Shown here: one piece after another, positions 1-5,501 of the stretch
How positions within the stretch are numbered: position 1 is the first letter of the stretch
How the letters are laid out: every line of letters starts with the position of its first letter
NCBI GenBank assembly: GCA_025362765.1
Contig: JANYFI010000150.1
Location: 1-5,501 of the forward strand
DNA length: 5,501 bases
Direction of reading: 5' to 3'
From: Ferruginibacter sp.
GTDB lineage: Bacteria; Bacteroidota; Bacteroidia; Chitinophagales; Chitinophagaceae
The notes under the pieces: generated by a model
The model's database searches: none
What the model saw: only the letters and a program-made list of their open reading frames with translations
Told to the model about the DNA's origin: nothing
Made by a program: the position numbers and the translations under genes

Positions 1-32
1 GCCGGGCTTTACGCTGCAAGTACGGCACAGAT

Positions 33-75
33 ATGGCCCCACCCACCTCCCTTTTGGGGAGGTGGGTGGGGCCAT
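33..75. repeat. Perfect 19-bp inverted repeat (GC-rich hairpin) downstream of cobT
   Basis: The arms at 33-51 (ATGGCCCCACCCACCTCCC) and 57-75 are exact reverse complements around the 5-base loop TTTTG, so either strand would fold into a very stable hairpin. It starts 36 bases past the cobT stop codon. It could protect or end the cobT transcript, but neither side has the T-run of a classical intrinsic terminator. Its composition is like that of the palindrome at 3630-3668, which favours a dispersed REP-like repeat. The rest of 1-111 shows no gene. Confidence 0.8.
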
Positions 76-111
76 CACCGGGCATTCCGCTACAATCCCT
101 AACGCAACAGG

Positions 112-1137
112 TTATTCCTTATCAGATACGCCCGCTGCCTCAAAGCTGGCCATCTCATTTACAAAAGCAACGGCACTTCTTATAAGGGGTATTGCAAGCG
201 CAGCACCGGTTCCCTCGCCAAGGCGCATACCCAATTGCAGCAATGGCCGGGCATTTAAGTGCTGTAACATGGTGCGGTGTCCCTGCTCATCACTTGCATG
301 TGCAAAAATGCAAAAAGATAATACAGCTTCGCTGATAGCCCTGGCTATTAACAAAGCCGCTGTCGCAATAAACCCATCTACCACAATCAGCATGTTTTGT
401 CTGGCAGCCTCCAGGTACGCACCTGCCATCATTGCAATTTCTAACCCGCCGATTTTACCCAATAATTCATATACTGAAATGGTTGCTTTTTGCAACTGAT
501 GAAAATCGCTGACGGCCTGCAGGGTATCTATTTTTTGTTGCAGTTGTTTATCATTCACACCTGTTCCCCTGCCTGCGCAGGCTGTTAGCGGAAGCTGTAG
601 TAAATGGTGCATAATGAGTGCCGCAGACGAAGTATTACCGATGCCCATTTCACCAAAACCAATGGTATTACAACCTGTATCCGCAATGTCGGCCACAATA
701 TTTTTACCTTTCTCCATTGCCAGGTGCACTTCTGCTGCAATCATGGCATTTTCGTGTAAATAATTAGCGGTGCCCATTTTTATTTTAGCATGTATAAGGG
801 GTAAGCTTTCATCGAAGATAAAATTCACCCCTGCGTCGGCCACAGCCAATGCTATATAGTTTTGTTTGCAGAACACATTTATAGCAGCGCCTCCCTGTAT
901 AAAATTAAGCACCATTTGTGCTGTAACAGCCTGTGGGTATGGATTTACCAAACCGGTAGCCGCAATGCCATGGTCTGCTGCAAATACTACTATGTGCGGA
1001 TTTACAATTTTTGGCGACAAGGTGTTTTGAACAACCCCTGCTTTTAAAGCGATCGTTTCCAGCATGCCCAATGCGCCGGTGGGTTTTATTTTATTGTCAA
1101 TTTTTTGTTGCAGTTTTTGTTGCAGACTTTCATTCAT
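112..1137 (-). CDS. cobT: Nicotinate-nucleotide--dimethylbenzimidazole phosphoribosyltransferase (CobT)
   Basis: This cytoplasmic enzyme moves the phosphoribosyl group of nicotinate mononucleotide onto 5,6-dimethylbenzimidazole or a related base, giving alpha-ribazole 5'-phosphate for the cobalamin lower ligand. The 341 residues are close to the roughly 350 usual for the family and run full length. Visible family motifs are KPTGALG (18-24), ADHG (54-57), the glycine-rich GEMGIGNTSSAA (162-173), GRGTG (189-193), VDGF (253-256), the HASDEQGH stretch (280-287) and LGEGTGAA near the C-terminus. Glu308 in that last motif matches the catalytic glutamate known as Glu317 in the Salmonella enzyme. The ATG at 1137 fits the family N-terminus; the bases before it are A-rich with no clear Shine-Dalgarno site. 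It lies 321 bases downstream of the B12 receptor gene, which supports a role in B12 assembly or salvage. No cobS or cobU is visible; they may lie beyond coordinate 1. Confidence 0.96.
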   Translation of the reverse strand: MNESLQQKLQQKIDNKIKPTGALGMLETIALKAGVVQNTLSPKIVNPHIVVFAADHGIAATGLVNPYPQAVTAQMVLNFIQGGAAINVFCKQNYIALAVADAGVNFIFDESLPLIHAKIKMGTANYLHENAMIAAEVHLAMEKGKNIVADIADTGCNTIGFGEMGIGNTSSAALIMHHLLQLPLTACAGRGTGVNDKQLQQKIDTLQAVSDFHQLQKATISVYELLGKIGGLEIAMMAGAYLEAARQNMLIVVDGFIATAALLIARAISEAVLSFCIFAHASDEQGHRTMLQHLNARPLLQLGMRLGEGTGAALAIPLIRSAVAFVNEMASFEAAGVSDKE

Positions 1138-1178
1138 AGCGGTTCTTTTTGGGTAACTAATATTAATACAAATCGCAA

Positions 1179-1219
1179 AACCAACACTGTATTGCGTTAC
1201 TTTAAATCAACTGTTGGTT
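1179..1219. repeat. 8-bp inverted repeat upstream of cobT
   Basis: AACCAACA (1179-1186) and TGTTGGTT (1212-1219) are exact reverse complements separated by 25 bases. The nearer arm is 41 bases before the cobT start codon. The pair could be an operator-like site or a leader hairpin. With arms this short in AT-rich DNA, chance is also possible. Confidence 0.35.
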
Positions 1220-1419
1220 ACAACTTTCATTTACATTGGTGGGTATCTTATATTGGTTGATAAAAATATCCCGGCCTGACAAGAAAGGTTTATCGTTTAC
1301 AAGAGAGGTATGTTCCATGCATTTAGTTTAGTGTCCGAAGCCATCTTTAATTTTAGCAGCGAATTTTTCTGTGTTGTATGCTGTTCGCAATGCTTTGATA
1401 CAATTGACACAAATACAGT

Positions 1420-1449
1420 AAAATGAAACAGGCAGTTGTTAGCTGCCTG
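1420..1449 (-). terminator. Intrinsic terminator after the TonB-dependent receptor gene
   Basis: Read on the minus strand, CAGGCAG, a 7-base loop CTAACAA and CTGCCTG form a perfect 7-bp stem beginning 9 bases after the receptor stop codon. The interrupted T-run TTTCATTTT follows directly. Position, strand and T-run fit a Rho-independent terminator for the receptor transcript, which would make cobT a separate unit or one reached by read-through. Confidence 0.75.
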
Positions 1450-1458
1450 CAATAAAAA

Positions 1459-3390
1459 TTACAACGAAAAACTGAGGCCCGCCATTACATTAAACTTACG
1501 GCTGTTATAACCAACAACATCAAAGTATTGCTGGTTAGTAATATTGCGTAAATCAACAAATGCACGAAGCTGTTTGGTGAAACTATATGCTGTATAAAAA
1601 TCAACCGTATAATATTGTGGCATCAACGCTGGACCAGCATCGTACATTCCTTTTAACCTGCTGCCTACAAAACGAAAAGAAGGCATTACTGTTAAGCCGG
1701 TTGCCGGTTGCAACGTTAGTGTACTATTAAAGCTGAAATTTGGACGACGGTAAAAGTTGTTAACTTTCTCATTGCCATTTTTACCCTGGCCGTCAACATA
1801 GGTAAAATTATTTACCCAGTTACCAATTTTACCAATGGCTGTAGTACTTTCCAGTTCAAAGCCATAATCGTTTTGTTTATCCCGGTTAATATATTGACTG
1901 GCATAAGTTACGAGGTCAGAATAAAAAATTATCAGGTGCCTGATATCTCTTTTAAAAGCCACAATCCTTAAGGAATTGTTTTTGTTATTGGTAAAAGATT
2001 GCATGCCCAATTCGTAATTGTTGCTTTCTTCAGGTTGCAGATCTTTATTGCCGTACTCGCTGTATAACTGGTACAAGGAAGGTGCCTTGTACGCAGAAGA
2101 CACATTAATAAACACCCTTGTATTTTCATCAATATTATAAGACGGGTTGAATGAAAAAGTGGCATTGCTGCCATAGATATTATGTTGATTGTAACGTATG
2201 CCCCCTTCTACATTAAAGCCATGCAGGTTCAACAGCATTAAAGAAGCATACACCGCATAGTTGTTTGTTTTGGCGCTGTCTTTGCCAAGGGCAGATGAAT
2301 ATCCATAATCAAAATCCCGGCTGTAGCCATTGCTGGCTTGAATGGTATTTTGAGCACTGCGCTGAAAACCCGCAACCAATGATAATTTACTGCTGAGTGA
2401 TACATTACCAAACAATTCAGACACATACGACTTACCCTTAAAATCTGCCCGGTAAAAATCTCCATTGTCTGCGGCAGCAGTGGTATCATTTAATAAAGTA
2501 CGGTGGGTATTAACGAGCGTATTGCTAAAATGAAGTGACGCGTTTTTTAATTTGTAAACTAAAGTAAGTGAATTGATGAAACTGGTATTGACACCGGTAT
2601 AGTCTTTATCATCTTTAAACGCACCAGCATCCAAACTACTGTTATACTTTCCGTAATTCGTCATGCCGGTGATGGACAATTTTGGTGAAAAATAATAGCC
2701 AAGATTTGCCTGTATGTTATTTTGTTTAAACCCATCCTTATCAAACGTATTGCCGCCTGTGCTGTCATAGGCAGATGAAAACCCTTTGCTATCAGTATGA
2801 TTGTAATTGAGGTTATAAGTAAATTTATTAACCCTGCCGTTGAGCCCGGCACCGGCTTTAAAAGTGTGGTAGCTGCCGTATGCGATATTGGCCGAAGGTG
2901 TAATTTTTTTTGCACCACCTTTTTTGGTAATGATGTTGATTACGCCTGCCACAGCATCGCTGCCCCATAGTGTACTTTGTGCACCTTTTAAAATTTCAAT
3001 TTTTTCAATCTGTGCAGGGCTGATGTTATTTAAATCAAATGAGTTATTAATCAGCGACGGATCGTTTACCGGCACGCCATCCAGCAAAATAAGCGTGTTG
3101 CCGGATGCAGCGCCACGCATATACATTTCCTGGTTGGTACCCAGTACATTGTTAGCGCCGTTAATGTACACTCCTGCCTGGTAATTCAATATCTCCGTAA
3201 GTGTTTTATCCACATTGCGTTGCAGTGTGGCCTGGTCAATTACCGTAACAACCTTACCCGTTTGCGACTGCTTAATGGGCGTTTTTGTGGCGGTTACTAC
3301 CACTTCATCCAATGTTTTTTTTGTACTGTCTTGTGCGTACAAATGACTACTGATAATTACAGCAGTCACCAATAAAATTTTCTTTTTCAT
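1459..3390 (-). CDS. btuB: TonB-dependent outer-membrane receptor, BtuB-like (vitamin B12 uptake)
   Basis: This outer-membrane channel should bind cobalamin or related corrinoids and import them to the periplasm using TonB/ExbBD energy. Residues 1-19 are a signal peptide (MKKK, a hydrophobic stretch, then LYA before Gln20). A TonB box-like LDEVVVTA sits at 27-34. The plug domain spans about 35-158 with MRGAASGNT, LLDGVPVND (102-110) and the plug-end block IEKIEILKGAQSTLWGSDA continuing to ITKKGG. The remainder, to residue 643, has the alternating aromatic pattern of a 22-strand barrel and ends in LSFSL. E. coli BtuB is about 614 residues, so the length fits. The plug alone cannot prove the substrate; the cobalamin call rests mainly on the riboswitch 145 bases upstream and on cobT downstream. 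A heme or siderophore receptor is the less likely alternative. The ATG at 3390 is chosen because it directly precedes the signal peptide. Confidence 0.9.
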   Translation of the reverse strand: MKKKILLVTAVIISSHLYAQDSTKKTLDEVVVTATKTPIKQSQTGKVVTVIDQATLQRNVDKTLTEILNYQAGVYINGANNVLGTNQEMYMRGAASGNTLILLDGVPVNDPSLINNSFDLNNISPAQIEKIEILKGAQSTLWGSDAVAGVINIITKKGGAKKITPSANIAYGSYHTFKAGAGLNGRVNKFTYNLNYNHTDSKGFSSAYDSTGGNTFDKDGFKQNNIQANLGYYFSPKLSITGMTNYGKYNSSLDAGAFKDDKDYTGVNTSFINSLTLVYKLKNASLHFSNTLVNTHRTLLNDTTAAADNGDFYRADFKGKSYVSELFGNVSLSSKLSLVAGFQRSAQNTIQASNGYSRDFDYGYSSALGKDSAKTNNYAVYASLMLLNLHGFNVEGGIRYNQHNIYGSNATFSFNPSYNIDENTRVFINVSSAYKAPSLYQLYSEYGNKDLQPEESNNYELGMQSFTNNKNNSLRIVAFKRDIRHLIIFYSDLVTYASQYINRDKQNDYGFELESTTAIGKIGNWVNNFTYVDGQGKNGNEKVNNFYRRPNFSFNSTLTLQPATGLTVMPSFRFVGSRLKGMYDAGPALMPQYYTVDFYTAYSFTKQLRAFVDLRNITNQQYFDVVGYNSRKFNVMAGLSFSL

Positions 3391-3535
3391 TTTTTGAAAA
3401 ATTTTTTTTTGTGACTGCTTCCGGAAAATTACAATGCCGGTAAACTAATACGCAACATTGTGTAGAAATATAAATGCTTTACAGCGCTTACACTCCATGC
3501 CTTTCGCCCGAAAGCCGTGAATGATTAAATATGAT
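3391..3535 (-). promoter_or_regulatory. Leader between riboswitch and btuB start (expression platform)
   Basis: About 145 transcribed bases separate the B12 box from the btuB start. Read on the minus strand, CTTTC-GGGC-GAAAG (3501-3514) forms a small GC-capped hairpin that may belong to the switching part. No strong hairpin followed by a T-run is visible, so control of translation seems more likely than early termination; this is inference. The last 20 bases before the ATG are almost pure A/T (A9, T5, C, A5), giving an unstructured, A-rich ribosome-loading region without a Shine-Dalgarno core, as is common in Bacteroidota. Confidence 0.45.
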
Positions 3536-3743
3536 AGCTGGCAGGTCTTCTGGCTCGAAGCATTATTGAAACCTTCCCATTCCGTATTGGTTGGAACAGT
3601 GGTGAAACTTCAACAATTTTACTCATCCTAAGCCTCCCGCCGCGGCGGGGAGGGGGTTGGAGAGGCTTCTTACAGCTACGGGGATAGCGCCGGAATTACA
3701 CCGGCTTCCCTTTTAATTCTTCGCATTGAAGCGGAGAAACCAA
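3536..3743 (-). ncRNA. Cobalamin (B12) riboswitch controlling btuB
   Basis: This cis-acting RNA aptamer binds adenosylcobalamin or a related corrinoid and should lower btuB expression when B12 is abundant. Read on the minus strand, it carries the conserved blocks in the right order. GGGAAGCCGGTG (from 3710) is followed by AATTCCGGC, with GCCGG/CCGGC closing P3 (3689-3705). Next come CCCCGTAGCTGTAA (to 3670), CACCACTG (3597-3604, the GCCACTG block) and finally the B12 box AGCCAGAAGACCTGCCA (3539-3555). CGAAG (3719-3723) can pair with CTTCG (3556-3560) as the P2 closing stem. The variable arm between CTGTAA and CACCACTG contains a separate GC-rich palindrome. The outer borders are approximate; the identity is secure. 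The element faces btuB and lies in its leader. Confidence 0.95.
3630..3668. repeat. GC-rich palindromic repeat inside the riboswitch variable arm
   Basis: The outer arms AAGCCT (3630-3635) and AGGCTT (3663-3668) are reverse complements. Inside lies the perfect 14-base palindrome CCCGCCGCGGCGGG (3636-3649), then an asymmetric AGGGGGTTGGAG stretch. The block is far richer in G and C than the surrounding leader and looks like a small dispersed REP-like element. It falls between two conserved riboswitch blocks, where cobalamin riboswitches tolerate arms of variable length, so the fold can survive it. Confidence 0.7.
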
Positions 3744-3751
3744 ATTCGTTG

Positions 3752-3776
3752 CAAATGTAGGGAGATTGATTTTCAA
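3752..3776 (-). promoter_or_regulatory. Candidate Bacteroidota-type promoter for the riboswitch-btuB transcript
   Basis: On the minus strand TACATTTG (3759 to 3752) matches the Bacteroidota -7 consensus TAnnTTTG exactly. A TTG (3776-3774) lies 14 bases upstream, closer than the roughly 19-20 bases typical for the -33 element, so only the -7 box is convincing. Transcription would begin near 3745, right at the 5' edge of the riboswitch, as expected for this leader. Confidence 0.55.
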
Positions 3777-3792
3777 TATCTAAAATATTCAA

Positions 3793-3819
3793 GCTGCTTA
3801 CAGTAAACAAAAGGGCAGC
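3793..3819 (-). terminator. Weak candidate terminator after the CDICGCG protein gene
   Basis: On the minus strand GCTGC (3819-3815) can pair with GCAGC (3797-3793) across a 17-base loop, followed by the T-rich TTGAATATTTT. It lies 15 bases after the stop codon of the upstream gene and before the btuB promoter box, the right place to separate the two units. The 5-bp stem and large loop make it weak. Confidence 0.3.
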
Positions 3820-3833
3820 GTAAAAACTTTTCT

Positions 3834-4754
3834 TTACAACATAAAAGAAACATGCACCATCAGTCTGTTGCCAGATTTTACAAAACCGCTTGCTAAATTT
3901 TGAGACAATGCCTTTTGAAAATTTCCACCAATGGCTATCTTTTTAAAACTCACTTCTACCCCGGCAGTGCCTGATAAAATATTACCGCCGGAGACATCCA
4001 CAGCAAACTTATTATCAATATCTTTTTTAGAGTTTTCAAATAACACACCGGCATTGGAAGCAATCAGCACTTTTTTGCTTATGCGGAATTTATAGTACGC
4101 CTGCGCATTTATACTTCCTTTGTTGCCGTAGCTATATTGATATTTATTGGCGGTATTTATTTTATAAGTAGCGGCTACATTTATGCCGGCATCCTGCAAA
4201 CGGACATCGTACATCGCATTCAACATGAAATCTACACTGGCAGTTCCTAACTGAAAAAGATTGGTATTTTGTGTGTTGCCCGATTTATCTGCCGGGTTGT
4301 ATTTTCCCGTGGGTAATTTTAAACCGCCGCCTATCCATAAGCTCTGCACCAATAATTTGCTCGAGTTGATGGTTAATTTTTTATTGAGCAGTTGATAATA
4401 GCCTGCAACTGTAATATCACCAATGCCGCTTTTTGAATTGGTAACGCCCTGGTTACTGCGTTCATTAAAACTATATGGCACCGATGCCATGACCCTAAAG
4501 TTGTTCCCTATCGTCCAGCCGCCCCATAACTCTGTTGTTCTGTACACTTCATTTGTGGTAAGATAGGTAATGGCGCCACCTGCACCAATATGCGTTTGCA
4601 GGGCATTGTAACGGTACCGCAGCCCAAAAATATGTTTGGTAAAATCCGGTAAAATACCAATGTAATTGCTTCCTACGCCACATCCACATATATCGCAGGC
4701 TTTTGTTTGTACAAAACACATCACTGCTACGGTTACTATAAATATTTTTTTCAT
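3834..4754 (-). CDS. Exported beta-barrel-like protein with N-terminal CDICGCG motif (putative outer-membrane transporter family)
   Basis: I read this as a 306-residue exported protein starting at the ATG at 4754. That start gives a normal signal peptide (MKKIFIVTVAVMCFVQTKA) and leaves 10 bases after the preceding stop. A start at 4787 would add 11 residues ahead of the signal peptide and overlap the previous gene, so I reject it. Cleavage after Ala19 would leave CDICGCGVG at the mature N-terminus, with cysteines 20, 23 and 25 in a CxxCxC pattern suited to binding a metal or forming disulfides. The rest alternates polar and hydrophobic/aromatic residues (GLRYRYNAL, WGGWTIGNNF, GGGLKLPTGKYNP) and ends in VHVSFML, as in outer-membrane barrels. 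It resembles proteins loosely annotated as transporters of the phenol-MetA-degradation-like group; the substrate is unknown. The tight spacing to the di-heme enzyme gene implies one transcript and a shared redox or metal role, which is inference. TKAC is a poor lipobox, so a lipoprotein is possible but not favoured. Confidence 0.8.
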   Translation of the reverse strand: MKKIFIVTVAVMCFVQTKACDICGCGVGSNYIGILPDFTKHIFGLRYRYNALQTHIGAGGAITYLTTNEVYRTTELWGGWTIGNNFRVMASVPYSFNERSNQGVTNSKSGIGDITVAGYYQLLNKKLTINSSKLLVQSLWIGGGLKLPTGKYNPADKSGNTQNTNLFQLGTASVDFMLNAMYDVRLQDAGINVAATYKINTANKYQYSYGNKGSINAQAYYKFRISKKVLIASNAGVLFENSKKDIDNKFAVDVSGGNILSGTAGVEVSFKKIAIGGNFQKALSQNLASGFVKSGNRLMVHVSFML

Positions 4755-4764
4755 CCTAAGTAAT

Positions 4765-5501
4765 TTATTGTTCTGAAAACCGGGCATCTGATAAAAAAGC
4801 CCGGTCGTTTAATGTATTTAAAAAAGTCAATAATTTTATTCTTTCTGTTGCATTTAATAAAATGCCCGGTGTACTATTCTGTTGCAGCAATACATCCAGG
4901 TTGGGTGTAATTTGTACTTGTTTTGTATAATGATCCAGCACCGCATCGAGTGTAAAAAACCTGCCGTCATGCATATAGGGTGCGGTAAAAGCAAGGTTGC
5001 GCAAACTCGGCACTTTAAACCTGTACCTGTCTGCATCATTTTGTGTAATCAGGTAGCGGCCTTCATCATTTACATTACTGATGCTGATACCATTGTTGCG
5101 AAAAGACTGGTCTGTAAACAACGGCTCTTTGTGGCAACTGCTACACCGCTCTGTAAAAATATTGTACCCGGCTTCTTCAGCTGGTGTAAATAATTTTCCA
5201 CCTTCTTTTCGCATCACGCTATCGTATTTGCTGTTGCTGCTTACACACATTACCATAAACTGGCTCAATGCTTTTAAAAAGGTACTGGTGGTAATTTCTT
5301 CCGTACCAAAAGCCTTTTTAAACAATGGCGGATATGGTGGTGTATTGCGTAGTTTATTCAATACGTTAGCCATTGTTTCTTCCATTTCTACATGATTGGT
5401 TATTGGCACTATTGGCTGCAGGTCCAGATCAACCACACCACCATCCCACATAAAACTGGTACTCCATGCAAGGTTCATTATGGGAGGCGCATTTCGGGTA
5501 C
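4765..5501 (-). CDS. Di-heme cytochrome c peroxidase / MauG-family enzyme, N-terminus beyond window
   Basis: Only the last 244 or so codons are present; the frame stays open to the window edge and reads TRNAPPIMNLAW there, a typical internal family motif, so the ATG at 5478 is an internal methionine. These periplasmic enzymes carry two covalent c-type hemes and either reduce hydrogen peroxide or oxidise a partner protein. The first heme site is off the window. The C-terminal heme site is CSSCH (5131-5145). Numbering from the Met at 5478, other landmarks are Trp11 in FMWDGG (the inter-heme tryptophan position), Glu31 in NHVEME, VPSLRNLAFTAPYMHDGRF with His170, and Tyr184 in LDHY. Classical peroxidases carry the heme-ligand Met 14 residues after that His; here the position is Tyr, as in MauG-type enzymes. 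The stop is 10 bases before the CDICGCG protein gene, so the two are probably co-transcribed. A peroxidase detoxification role remains possible. Confidence 0.9.
   Translation of the reverse strand, partial: TRNAPPIMNLAWSTSFMWDGGVVDLDLQPIVPITNHVEMEETMANVLNKLRNTPPYPPLFKKAFGTEEITTSTFLKALSQFMVMCVSSNSKYDSVMRKEGGKLFTPAEEAGYNIFTERCSSCHKEPLFTDQSFRNNGISISNVNDEGRYLITQNDADRYRFKVPSLRNLAFTAPYMHDGRFFTLDAVLDHYTKQVQITPNLDVLLQQNSTPGILLNATERIKLLTFLNTLNDRAFLSDARFSEQ

Larger units (their letters stand above)
1138..1458. other. 321-base intergenic region between btuB and cobT, no convincing gene
   Basis: This gap holds the btuB terminator at its right end and, nearer cobT, an 8-bp inverted repeat (AACCAACA at 1179-1186, TGTTGGTT at 1212-1219). 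I found no clear TAnnTTTG box for cobT. Two short reading frames overlap here: 38 codons on the minus strand (1202-1318, starting MEHTSLVNDK) and 38 on the plus strand (1310-1426, starting MFHAFSLVSE). I recognise neither and do not call them genes. The minus frame would also stay open upstream to 1438 but for a single TAA at 1328-1330, so a decayed small gene is possible but unproven. Confidence 0.6.

Noticed and set aside
33..75. Calling the hairpin after cobT an intrinsic terminator
   Set aside because: Neither flank has a T-run in the direction of transcription, so it is listed as a repeat instead.
62..499. Plus-strand open frame of 145 codons
   Set aside because: It lies antisense to the well-conserved cobT coding sequence, begins inside the hairpin and gives a protein without recognisable motifs.
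1310..1426. Plus-strand 38-codon frame starting MFHAFSLVSE, preceded by AGAGAGG
   Set aside because: The purine stretch is only about one base from the ATG, too close for a Shine-Dalgarno site, and the frame overlaps an equally long frame on the other strand.
2888..3184. Plus-strand open frame of 98 codons
   Set aside because: It is antisense to the conserved plug domain of the TonB-dependent receptor and shows no independent signal.
3445..3498. 17-codon minus-strand frame (MECKRCKAFI...) in the btuB leader, a possible leader peptide
   Set aside because: It is very short, has no suitable ribosome-binding spacing and overlaps the likely switching region; chance is the simpler explanation.
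4755..4787. Alternative upstream start (ATG at 4787) for the CDICGCG protein
   Set aside because: It would put 11 residues (MPGFQNNKLLR) ahead of an intact signal peptide and overlap the previous gene by 23 bases; the ATG at 4754 fits better.
4882..5395. Two overlapping plus-strand open frames of about 100 codons
   Set aside because: Both are antisense to the di-heme enzyme, whose heme site and family motifs establish the minus-strand frame.

Overview
The window looks like a chromosomal piece of a Bacteroidota bacterium, most likely close to the Chitinophagaceae. This rests on the style of the proteins, A-rich translation starts without clear Shine-Dalgarno sequences, a TAnnTTTG-type -7 promoter box and short GC-rich palindromes between genes; no marker gene is present to fix the taxon. 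All four recognisable genes lie on the minus strand, so biological order runs from the high to the low coordinates.

Region 1 (5501 to 3834) holds a two-gene unit. The first gene is the C-terminal part of a secreted di-heme cytochrome c peroxidase/MauG-type enzyme, cut by the window edge. Ten bases later comes an exported, probably beta-barrel protein whose mature N-terminus carries a CDICGCG cysteine motif. The pairing suggests a periplasm/outer-membrane redox or metal-handling module whose upstream members lie outside the window.

Region 2 (3833 to 3391) is a 443-base regulatory region. It carries a promoter-like -7 box and a well-conserved cobalamin riboswitch whose variable arm is filled by a GC-rich palindromic repeat. 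An A/T-rich leader then runs to the start of the TonB-dependent receptor.

Region 3 (3390 to 112) is the vitamin B12 part. A BtuB-like TonB-dependent outer-membrane receptor is followed by an intrinsic terminator, then a 321-base gap without a convincing gene, then cobT, which activates the lower-ligand base for cobalamin assembly or salvage. The riboswitch should repress the receptor when B12 is plentiful; cobT acts in the same pathway but is probably transcribed separately, or by read-through.

Region 4 (111 to 1) is a short non-coding end dominated by a perfect 19-bp inverted repeat. I saw no tRNA, rRNA, CRISPR array, insertion sequence or phage gene. The riboswitch, btuB and cobT are known families. 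The least ordinary items are the repeat inside the riboswitch and the di-heme enzyme/CDICGCG barrel pair.
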